From contig JAGGZS010000326.1 in assembly GCA_021161885.1 (NCBI GenBank), positions 1 to 13,151 on the forward strand: DNA of 13,151 nucleotides. Reading direction: 5' to 3'. Positions 7,547 through 13,151 of the stretch are shown here, in pieces. The notes beneath the pieces were generated by a model. It made no database searches and was not told the origin of the DNA. It was given only the letters and a program-made list of their open reading frames with translations. How positions within the stretch are numbered: the first letter of the stretch is position 1; every line of letters begins with the position of its first letter. Both the position numbers and the translations under genes were made by a program. The stretch comes from a bacterium. GTDB taxonomy: Bacteria; Auribacterota; Auribacteria; Auribacterales; Auribacteraceae.

Positions 7547-8590
7547 TTAATAAACCCCTTTATCAGATAAAGGTTTAAGCATTTGTTTTAATTTTTTTTC
7601 TTTTGTCTTGAACAATAATTTCCAAGGATTCATCTTTATATCCTGACTAAACAATTTAGCGTTTTGTGTGGTCAATTTTAAGTTTACAAGAATATCTTTT
7701 ATATCATCTTTATTTTCTTTTAAGAACTTATTAATATTTGTAGCAAGGATATCTATATTAGTAATTGTATTATCCAGTTTAGTGTTTAAGGTAACTGAGA
7801 AATCGGCTACGTTGGTAAAAATTGTTTTTATATCTTCACGGTTTTCATCTAATATTAAATCAACTTTATTTCTTGTTCCGTCAAGTTTAGTGATAAACGA
7901 GTTTAGTTCATCTACGGTAATATTTGCTTTCGCGGTTACCTGTTTTAAATTCGCCATCATTTTTTCAACATTTTTTTCTTCTTTTAAGTTAGCGACTATA
8001 TGCCTTACATCTTGAACCGTATAATTAAGATTTTCAGATAAATCTCCTATTTTCTCTACTGTCCTGTGTATTTTAGGTCCCAGCACGTCGAGTTTCATAG
8101 CTTTTACAATATCGGTTAATTCCTGCATAGTTGTAAACATATCGTCAGGCGGCCTATTGCCGTTGATAATGCCTGACCGGTCAATATCCGGCGCGTCCGG
8201 GCGTCCGGGTATAATTTCCACATGCGGATAACCCGCAAGACCTTTTGTGGCTATGCGGAACTGCAGCCCGACCTTTAAAGGTATCTGCCGATTAACAGCA
8301 AGCAATACCTCTATTTGAACCTTATTGCCTTCGCTTTCGTTATCCGGGACACTGATTATTTTTATCTGTTTCACTTTACCAACATCCCTGCCTTGGTACT
8401 TCTCTACCCCGGCAAACCAAACCGGAGCGTTTTCCCGTAACCCCGCTATAGTATCAAACCGGACTCGTAAATCATAGGTTTTATTCATCATACCAGGCGG
8501 TTTTATGGTAAAAATTAATATTACGAGCAATATTACCGCTATGACTATAAACAATCCGGGCAAAACCTCTCTGCGAAAAAAATTCGACAC
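7547..8590 (-). CDS. mlaD: MlaD-like MCE-domain lipid transport protein
   Basis: The substrate-binding MCE subunit of an inner-membrane phospholipid ABC transporter. An N-terminal anchor (about 11-30) follows a basic FFRREV start; the MCE domain spans about 38-130, with YDLRVRFDTIAGLRENAPV and an RIATKGLAGYPHVEI strand ending at IIPGR. MlaD normally forms a hexameric ring in the periplasm. At 347 residues it is nearly twice the length of E. coli MlaD (183): residues about 150-320 are a long helical, Asn/Asp/Lys-rich extension with two similar segments, LDENREDIKTIF (247-258) and LKENKDDIKDIL (290-301), and a closing NPWKLLF box seen in other non-enterobacterial members. The start is GTG, forced by an in-frame TAA directly upstream, with AAGGAG about 10 bases away. 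It follows mlaF by 30 bases. No MlaC or MlaA gene is in the window. Confidence 0.92.
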   Translation of the reverse strand: MSNFFRREVLPGLFIVIAVILLVILIFTIKPPGMMNKTYDLRVRFDTIAGLRENAPVWFAGVEKYQGRDVGKVKQIKIISVPDNESEGNKVQIEVLLAVNRQIPLKVGLQFRIATKGLAGYPHVEIIPGRPDAPDIDRSGIINGNRPPDDMFTTMQELTDIVKAMKLDVLGPKIHRTVEKIGDLSENLNYTVQDVRHIVANLKEEKNVEKMMANLKQVTAKANITVDELNSFITKLDGTRNKVDLILDENREDIKTIFTNVADFSVTLNTKLDNTITNIDILATNINKFLKENKDDIKDILVNLKLTTQNAKLFSQDIKMNPWKLLFKTKEKKLKQMLKPLSDKGVY

Positions 8591-8620
8591 TTATCGTTTT
8601 CTCCTTATTTTTAGTTATTA

Positions 8621-9412
8621 TTATTCATAGGTTCCCATAAGACGTTTAAGGTAATCGCCTTTTTCCCTTTTTAGAGGTTCAGGACCGTCCGGCGCGCCGC
8701 TGACAAATTGTTTCACATAAGGGTGTTCGGATTTTTTTATTTGGTCGGGCGTACCGATCTGCACAACTTTACCGTTATATAAAACAGCCATTCTGTCGGC
8801 TATTCTAAAGGCACTGTTCATTTCATGGGTTACCACTATTGAAGTCATACCGAGTTTACTGCTTAAATCCATTATCAGTTTATCTATCACAGCGGCGGTT
8901 ATAGGGTCAAGTCCGGCGCCCGGTTCGTCGTAAAAAACTATTTCAGGGTCCATAGCGATAGCTCTGGCGAGCCCAACCCTTTTTTTCATTCCTCCGCTCA
9001 ACTGCGAAGGCATAAGGTTTTCAAATCCGCTCAAGCCCACAAGTTCAAGTTTCATTTTGATAATAATATTTATAATTTTAGGGTCAAGTGTTGTATGCTC
9101 TGTAAGCGGTAAAGCCACATTTTCGCCCACAGTCAAAGAATTAAGAAGCGCTCCGCTCTGAAACAACATACCGTATTTTTTTCTTATTTCTATAAGTTCA
9201 TTTTCATTTTTTTTTGTTATATCTATGCCTTTAATAAAAACATGTCCTGAATCAGGAGTCTCAAGACCAATAAGATGTCTAAGCAAAGTGCTTTTCCCGC
9301 AACCGCTGCCGCCCATGATAACCATAGTTTCCCCCTGCTTGATTTTAAGGTTGACTTTATCAAGCACCCTGCGTCCGTCAAACGATTTTACCAGATCAAC
9401 AATTTTTATCAT
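8621..9412 (-). CDS. mlaF: MlaF-like ABC transporter ATPase
   Basis: The ATP-hydrolysing subunit that powers MlaE-linked phospholipid movement at the inner membrane. All nucleotide-binding motifs are intact: Walker A GGSGCGKST (34-42), Q-loop Q85, signature LSGGMKKR (138-145), Walker B with catalytic E163 in IVFYDEPGAGLDP, and switch H196. The C-terminal extension VKQFVSGAPDGPEPL resembles that of E. coli MlaF, where this tail packs near the neighbouring ATPase and the MlaB STAS subunit. That detail favours Mla over other ABC ATPases and fits the STAS gene two positions upstream. Length (263) is typical. The ATG at 9412 has only a weak upstream GGA, 23 bases after the mlaE stop; it may depend on readthrough coupling. 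Confidence 0.95.
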   Translation of the reverse strand: MIKIVDLVKSFDGRRVLDKVNLKIKQGETMVIMGGSGCGKSTLLRHLIGLETPDSGHVFIKGIDITKKNENELIEIRKKYGMLFQSGALLNSLTVGENVALPLTEHTTLDPKIINIIIKMKLELVGLSGFENLMPSQLSGGMKKRVGLARAIAMDPEIVFYDEPGAGLDPITAAVIDKLIMDLSSKLGMTSIVVTHEMNSAFRIADRMAVLYNGKVVQIGTPDQIKKSEHPYVKQFVSGAPDGPEPLKREKGDYLKRLMGTYE

Positions 9413-9435
9413 TTTTTATAATTTTCCGGTTATTT

Positions 9436-10257
9436 TTAAACAATGACATAAGAAAACAAAGCTGTAAAAAAACTATCCATAACTATCACAAAAATCAAAG
9501 AATTAACCACCGATTTTGTTGTGCCTTTACCAACGCCTTCAGCGCCGCCTGATACAATAAGCCCCTGATAACATCCTATCATAGAAATGACAACCGCGAA
9601 AGACAAGCTCTTCACAAGCCCGGTTATGACATCTTTCAGGCTAAGCGCGATAATTGTAAGTTCTTTATAGTATGCCCATGACATATCCATTTTCATAGCG
9701 CATATAAGATATCCGCCTAAAATGCCAAAATAATCGGATATAACAGTAAGGCACGGCAACATAATCAATAGCCCCAAAAATCTGGGGAGCACAAGATACC
9801 TTAAAGGGTTTATTCCCATAGTTGTTAACGAATCGATTTCCTCAGATACCTGCATTGTGCCTAATTCAGCGGATATGGCGGCTCCAACCCTGCCGGAAAT
9901 AACAATTGCGGTAATCAATGGACCGAGTTCACGGGTGAAACCGACTCCGACTAACCCCGCGACCCACAATTCCGCCCCGAAATCAGACAGGGCATACATA
10001 GAAAGCATAGCCAAAGTCATACCGAGAAACAACGATGTTATCAGTACAATAGGAATGGATTGAATCCCCATATGATACATCTGGTCAAATATCTGCTTGC
10101 GTTTGAAAACTTTACCTGGTTTTATAAGCCCTGTTAAGAACAGCCGTATTACTACAGCCAACAGGTAAAAAAAACTATATATATGGCATAACGACATTTT
10201 TATTGAATTTATAATGAACGAAATTAATCCTGAACCGCCCTTATTATTTGAGAGCAT
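9436..10257 (-). CDS. mlaE: MlaE-like ABC transporter permease
   Basis: The inner-membrane permease of the Mla transporter, about 273 residues, near the E. coli length. An N-terminal amphipathic/hydrophobic region is followed by SIPIVLITSLFLGMTLAM, the family core GFTRELGPLITAIVISGRVG and AAISAELGTMQVSEEIDSL, then MGINPLRYLVLPR, and later hydrophobic spans to the C-terminus. These are the coupling-helix and E-L-G-x-M motifs of MlaE. Start choice: an ATG at 10266 would have its only ribosome site, AAAAGG, touching it, whereas the ATG at 10257 has AAGGA 8 bases upstream, so the latter is preferred; the longer form adds only three residues. Either way it overlaps the end of the STAS gene (14 or 23 bases), consistent with translational coupling of the two. 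Confidence 0.94.
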   Translation of the reverse strand: MLSNNKGGSGLISFIINSIKMSLCHIYSFFYLLAVVIRLFLTGLIKPGKVFKRKQIFDQMYHMGIQSIPIVLITSLFLGMTLAMLSMYALSDFGAELWVAGLVGVGFTRELGPLITAIVISGRVGAAISAELGTMQVSEEIDSLTTMGINPLRYLVLPRFLGLLIMLPCLTVISDYFGILGGYLICAMKMDMSWAYYKELTIIALSLKDVITGLVKSLSFAVVISMIGCYQGLIVSGGAEGVGKGTTKSVVNSLIFVIVMDSFFTALFSYVIV

Positions 10258-10579
10258 CCAATCCATCCTTTTGTGTGTTTTTTACGATAAAAACACCGTC
10301 AAGCCTGGCAACTTCAAAAATATCATATATGGAACTGTTTAATCCGCACAAGACAAATTTGCCTTTAGATTTATTCATCTTCTGCAGACCTTCTATTAAA
10401 GTAGCCAACCCTGAGCTGTCGATATATTTTACTTTCTCAAAATCAAGCAGCACCTTTTTTTCGCCGTGATTAATTTGGCTGGCGAGTTCTTTCCTTAAAG
10501 AAGGGGAATGATAAAGGTCGACTTCTCCTTCTATTTCAATAACAACTATATCATCGTGTTTGTTTATGTGCAGTTGCAT
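10244..10579 (-). CDS. STAS-domain protein (anti-sigma factor antagonist / MlaB type)
   Basis: A 111-residue single STAS domain. It has the usual order: EIEGEVDLYHSPSLRKEL, a VLLDFEKVKYIDSSGLATL strand-helix, and a final FEVARLDGVF segment. The DSSG motif (D54, S55, S56, G57) is the phosphorylation site of SpoIIAA/RsbV-type antagonists; by comparison with SpoIIAA, S56 is the likelier acceptor. The start at 10579 is fixed by AAGGAGGGG directly upstream and a TAATG overlap with the kinase gene; an in-frame start at 10603 inside the kinase gene is rejected. It lies directly between an RsbW-type kinase and MlaE. It may therefore be a sigma-factor switch component, the MlaB subunit of the transporter, or both. 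Sequence alone does not separate these. Confidence 0.9.
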   Translation of the reverse strand: MQLHINKHDDIVVIEIEGEVDLYHSPSLRKELASQINHGEKKVLLDFEKVKYIDSSGLATLIEGLQKMNKSKGKFVLCGLNSSIYDIFEVARLDGVFIVKNTQKDGLDALK

Positions 10580-11031
10580 TACCCCTCCTTGTTGTCCATA
10601 CAATTTTTTTTATAAAAATATTTTTTTAAAATTAATTTTGTTCCATGTTTAGGGCTCATATCGTAACATACGTTATCCATAATTTTTTTTATAAAAAAAA
10701 CTCCCAATCCGCCCGGTTTTACGTCTTTAAGGTCTCTGGATTTTATAGTTTTCGGATCGGCTTTTTTACCATAATCACGAAGTACAAGTTCTAAATATTC
10801 ATCTCTAAAATTCACATTAATTTTTATTTTTTTATCATATGAGGACATATAACTGTGTTTTATAATATTAGTTATGGCTTCATCAACCGCCAGAGTAACA
10901 TCTCTGCTGTCTTTTTCGCTGAACCCGACAATTAAAGCCGACTGCAAAATAACAGAGCGAACCAATTTCAGATATTTCGGATTACTTGAAATACATAATT
11001 GAATAGTGTCTGAATTACAACATCGTGCCAT
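10579..11031 (-). CDS. RsbW/SpoIIAB-type anti-sigma factor serine kinase
   Basis: A 150-residue GHKL ATPase-fold protein of the anti-sigma/serine-kinase family. N-box: DVTLAVDEAITNIIKHSY with E51 and N55. G1 box: LRDYGKKADP with D86 and G88. G2 box: GGLGVFFIKKIMD (107-119). Members bind ATP, phosphorylate a STAS antagonist on Ser, and hold a sigma factor or another partner. The presumed STAS substrate is the next gene, joined by a TAATG overlap, and its own ATG overlaps the phosphatase stop the same way. No sigma factor gene is in the window, so the protein it holds is unknown. It ends in a Lys-rich tail. The N-terminus MARCCNSD carries two adjacent Cys residues, possibly metal- or redox-related, though this is speculative. 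Confidence 0.92.
   Translation of the reverse strand: MARCCNSDTIQLCISSNPKYLKLVRSVILQSALIVGFSEKDSRDVTLAVDEAITNIIKHSYMSSYDKKIKINVNFRDEYLELVLRDYGKKADPKTIKSRDLKDVKPGGLGVFFIKKIMDNVCYDMSPKHGTKLILKKYFYKKNCMDNKEG
10584..10590 (-). promoter_or_regulatory. Ribosome binding site AAGGAGG that decides the STAS start
   Basis: Near-consensus AAGGAGG, part of AAGGAGGGG, inside the last codons of the kinase gene and four bases from the ATG at 10579. It is the strongest ribosome site on the - strand and suggests the STAS protein is made in excess of the kinase, as expected for partner-switch antagonists or a transporter subunit. Confidence 0.75.
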
Positions 11032-12350
11032 TATAAATACCCTGCCGCTACAAGCGTAATATCATCATGCTGGTTAGCTTTTTTAGAAAATTCTTTAACT
11101 GATTTAAATACTTTTTCAACAACATCCTTAGGGGTTCCATCGGTATGTTTGAGAGTATTAAAGAGCCTGTTTTCACCGAACTCCGTATGATTGATTTTTC
11201 TCGCCTCGGTTATGCCGTCAGTATACAAAAGAAATATATCTCCCTTTTCAAGTTTAACTGTTTCCTGAAAAAAATTCAGATCAGGCATTATTCCTAACGG
11301 AGGAGTTGATGCTTTACTTAAATGCCTTAATACATTTTTCGGCTTGTTTATTTTTACAGGCGGGATATGTCCGGCATTTGCGTATTTTAAAGTATAATTA
11401 TTCATATCAAACATCAAAAGCACCGTGGTAACAAACATTCCCATTGTGCTTTCTTTACAAAGAGTTTTATTAACCTCATTTAAAATTTCAGCCGGTTCAA
11501 ATGAAGCCTGAGCGTGAAATCTAAGGTTGCTAATCATAGTTACCATAAATAATGCCGCTGGTATGCCCTTACCCGAGACATCGCCGATCACTACAGCGAG
11601 ATGATTATTTTTCAGCATAATAAAATCAAACAAATCGCCCCCCACGGAAAGGGCAGGCAGATTCTTAGCGCAGCAATGTATATCTTTAAAAACAGGATTT
11701 GTATGCGGTAAAATATTCTGCTGTATGCGTTGGGCGATTTCAAGTTCGTTCCTCAAACGTGTCTGCTCCATACGATAAGTATGCACCTTAGCATTCTCTA
11801 TCGCTATGGCGGACAGATTGGCAAACGCTTTAAAAATAGGTAAATCACGATTAGAAAACGATTTTTTATTCAACGGGTTCAAAGCCTGCAAAACGCCTAT
11901 TGTCTTGTTCTGCGCTTTAAGGGGAACACATATTATTGAGCTGGTCGCAAACCCGCTGTCTTTATCTGGTTTGGAAAAAAAACGGGGGTCTTTGGATACA
12001 TCAGGCACGACAAGTGGTTTTCCGTGCAAAGCAACCCAACCGGCAATACCCTGCCCTAACTTAAGCCTGAACTTCTCCTTGATTTTTTTACCTGATTTAC
12101 CACGCGCCACTTCAAAGACAAGCTCATCGGTTTGTTCGTCTATCAGCATTAAAGAACTTGTTTGGGAATGCATAACTTTTTCCGCGGTACGCATAATTGT
12201 ATTAAGAAGTTTTTCTATATTAAGGCTTGCGGAGGTTATGCTGCCGCCGATGCGTATGAGCTCTTTTAAATTATCTATCTTATCCTGCTTACTTGCGCAT
12301 TTTTTTTGTAAAACGGCAATTTCTTTTTTTAAAATTTTTATATTATCCAT
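11031..12350 (-). CDS. GAF-domain PP2C (SpoIIE/RsbU-type) serine phosphatase
   Basis: A 439-residue cytosolic signal-sensing phosphatase. A short coiled coil (about 1-35) leads into a GAF domain (about 40-190, with LGQGIAGWVALHGKPLVVPDV and SIICVPLK), a signalling-helix linker (about 190-215, ending ELEIAQRIQQNILP), and a PP2C/SpoIIE domain (about 220-439). Metal-binding acidic residues are visible in GGDLFDF (D239), GDVSGKG (D257), YTDGITEA (D378) and HDDITLV (D429, D430), so it is predicted active. Its likely substrate is the phosphorylated STAS protein two genes on, reversing the RsbW-type kinase. No transmembrane segment, so the GAF ligand should be intracellular or diffusible; its identity is unknown. 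The ATG at 12350 is preferred over the adjacent in-frame TTG at 12353. It is the first gene of the operon, under the promoter at 12396-12425. Confidence 0.94.
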   Translation of the reverse strand: MDNIKILKKEIAVLQKKCASKQDKIDNLKELIRIGGSITSASLNIEKLLNTIMRTAEKVMHSQTSSLMLIDEQTDELVFEVARGKSGKKIKEKFRLKLGQGIAGWVALHGKPLVVPDVSKDPRFFSKPDKDSGFATSSIICVPLKAQNKTIGVLQALNPLNKKSFSNRDLPIFKAFANLSAIAIENAKVHTYRMEQTRLRNELEIAQRIQQNILPHTNPVFKDIHCCAKNLPALSVGGDLFDFIMLKNNHLAVVIGDVSGKGIPAALFMVTMISNLRFHAQASFEPAEILNEVNKTLCKESTMGMFVTTVLLMFDMNNYTLKYANAGHIPPVKINKPKNVLRHLSKASTPPLGIMPDLNFFQETVKLEKGDIFLLYTDGITEARKINHTEFGENRLFNTLKHTDGTPKDVVEKVFKSVKEFSKKANQHDDITLVAAGYL

Positions 12351-12395
12351 CAAATAATCTTTTGTATCAAATTTTTATTTTTCTCAACATTTACC

Positions 12396-12425
12396 CTTAT
12401 ATGATATTTTTCTCTAAATTGTCAA
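12396..12425 (-). promoter_or_regulatory. Sigma70-type promoter of the phosphatase-kinase-STAS-mla operon
   Basis: On the - strand a perfect TTGACA (12425-12420) is followed by an 18-base spacer and TATAAG (12401-12396, 5 of 6 to TATAAT). Transcription would start near 12389, giving a leader of about 38 bases before the ATG at 12350. It is the best promoter match in the window and lies exactly upstream of the first gene of the nine-gene run. This is a sequence match only. Confidence 0.65.
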
Positions 12426-12455
12426 TTATTTTACCGTTGTTTTAATTTTTTCATG

Positions 12456-12484
12456 TTCATTTTATTTCTTTTTTTTGTTATACT
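12456..12484 (+). promoter_or_regulatory. Candidate promoter for the divergent secreted-protein gene
   Basis: TTCATT (12456-12461, 3 of 6) is followed by a 17-base spacer and TATACT (12479-12484, 5 of 6). The leader to the ATG at 12589 would be roughly 95-100 bases and would contain the direct repeat and palindrome described separately. A second, poorer match, TTGTTT (12505-12510) with TACAAT (12526-12531) at 15 bases, is also possible. Confidence 0.35.
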
Positions 12485-12510
12485 ATTCGTCCTAATATTA
12501 GCAGTTGTTT

Positions 12511-12530
12511 TTTATACAAACTTTATACAA
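12511..12530 (+). repeat. Tandem direct repeat TTTATACAA at 11-base spacing
   Basis: TTTATACAA occurs at 12511-12519 and again at 12522-12530, start to start 11 bases, about one DNA turn. It lies in the divergent spacer between the two transcription units and could be a regulator binding site, although the low-complexity A/T background makes chance possible. Confidence 0.5.
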
Positions 12531-12540
12531 TACAGTTATT

Positions 12541-12556
12541 AATATAAAGTTATATT
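12541..12556. repeat. Perfect AT-rich palindrome
   Basis: AATATAA, a two-base AG centre, then TTATATT: a 7-base inverted repeat with no mismatch. It sits 33 bases before the start of the secreted-protein gene. The size fits an operator, and the absence of G/C pairs argues against a stable terminator hairpin. Confidence 0.4.
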
Positions 12557-12588
12557 TTTTAAAGATAGAAAGGATAAAAAGAATAAAA

Positions 12589-13151
12589 ATGAAACGATTT
12601 ACAAAACTTTACACATGGTTAGTTATAACAATTTTTTATTTTAATACTACAATGCCTTCGGCATATTGCGGTTCAAACGATAACAGCGGCAGCCTTCATA
12701 TATCCAAATCGTTAGCGAGCATCTCAAAAACCTATACTCCAAGTTCAAGTAATAATCACAAATTCATTATTCATATCAAAGATATCCACTGCAATTATAA
12801 GGTACAAAAAAATATAAGCCTTATTTTAAAACAATTAATAACCGACCGCACAACATCTCTCGTTACCCTTGAAGGCGCGGCCGGTATAATCAAGACAGAC
12901 ATTTTCTCGATTATACCCGATAAAAATGTTAAACAATCCGTATGCGATCAATTTATAAAAAAAGGTATTCTTACAGGCGCGGAGAGTTTATCTATCATAG
13001 AAGGTTCAGGGTTGCCTTTTACTTTGTGGGGGCTTGAAGATACAAATTTATACATAGAAAATTTTAAAACTTTCAGAGATATTAAGTTTTCCTATAAAAA
13101 TATCCGATTAACATTAACTAAAGTTAAAAAGCTCATAACACTCATTAAAAC
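12589..13151 (+). CDS. Secreted protein of unknown function, possible EreA/ChaN/TIKI-like fold (partial, runs off window)
   Basis: The first 187 codons of a longer gene cut by the window edge. A signal peptide is likely: basic MKRFTK, hydrophobic about 7-20, and a polar break near PSAYCGS, so the protein should leave the cytoplasm. The mature part has FIIHIKDIHCNYKVQKNI (59-76, with H62, D65, H67, N69), then SLVTLEGAAG (90-99, E95), GILTGAESLSIIEG (126-139) and LPFTLWGLEDTNLYIEN (142-158). A histidine at the end of a first strand and a glutamate at the end of the next is reminiscent of the EreA/ChaN/TIKI group, but this is shape recognition only. I recall similar HIxDxHxN proteins from Omnitrophota genomes, unverified. 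Ribosome site is weak (AGGAT about 14 bases upstream). Transcribed divergently from the mla operon. Confidence 0.75.
   Translation, partial: MKRFTKLYTWLVITIFYFNTTMPSAYCGSNDNSGSLHISKSLASISKTYTPSSSNNHKFIIHIKDIHCNYKVQKNISLILKQLITDRTTSLVTLEGAAGIIKTDIFSIIPDKNVKQSVCDQFIKKGILTGAESLSIIEGSGLPFTLWGLEDTNLYIENFKTFRDIKFSYKNIRLTLTKVKKLITLIK

Noticed and set aside
10580..10603. Longer start for the STAS protein at 10603
   Set aside because: The ATG at 10579 has a near-consensus ribosome site and a TAATG overlap; the extra eight residues are the kinase C-terminus in another frame and lie before the first strand of the domain.
11806..12357. 183-codon open frame on the + strand opposite the GAF phosphatase
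   Set aside because: It is antisense to a well-supported GAF domain, has no recognisable domain, and its composition is what the reverse reading of that gene would give.

Overview
The window looks like chromosomal DNA from an AT-rich, diderm (Gram-negative-type) uncultured bacterium. The best guess is the Omnitrophota (former OP3), as an inference from three things: the strong A/T bias, a complete inner-membrane Mla/MCE lipid transporter (which implies an outer membrane), and a secreted protein at the right edge with a histidine motif that I associate, from memory only, with that phylum. No rRNA, tRNA, CRISPR array, insertion sequence or phage gene was seen. All 13 complete genes end in TAA.

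Left block, + strand (127-5372). A fused trehalose-6-phosphate synthase/phosphatase (OtsA-OtsB) is followed 31 bases later by a TreT-type trehalose glycosyltransferase. The cell therefore seems to have two routes around trehalose: UDP-glucose + glucose-6-P then dephosphorylation, and a one-step reversible route from NDP-glucose + glucose. Next come a membrane-anchored transglutaminase-like protein with an intact Cys-His-Asp triad, and a Pro/Glu/Ala/Gln-rich cytoplasmic protein with a short FliM-like N-terminal motif and a C-terminal coiled coil.

Central and right block, - strand (12350 down to 5393). Nine genes run in one direction with gaps of 30 bases or less, or with overlaps, and read as one operon. 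A good sigma70-type promoter (TTGACA, 18 bases, TATAAG) lies just upstream of the first gene. In transcription order they are: GAF + PP2C (SpoIIE/RsbU-type) phosphatase, RsbW/SpoIIAB-type anti-sigma kinase, STAS protein (SpoIIAA/MlaB type), MlaE permease, MlaF ATPase, MlaD MCE protein, a degenerate nucleotidyltransferase-fold protein, a TPM-domain membrane protein, and LemA. Three junctions are TAATG stop/start overlaps. The first three genes form a complete phosphatase/kinase/STAS partner switch, and the STAS gene sits exactly where an MlaB subunit is expected. This suggests phosphorylation control of a phospholipid transporter.

Right edge, + strand (12589-13151). A divergent secreted protein starts here and runs off the window. 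The roughly 240-base divergent spacer holds the operon promoter, a candidate promoter for this gene, a 9-base direct repeat at 11-base spacing, and an AT-rich palindrome.
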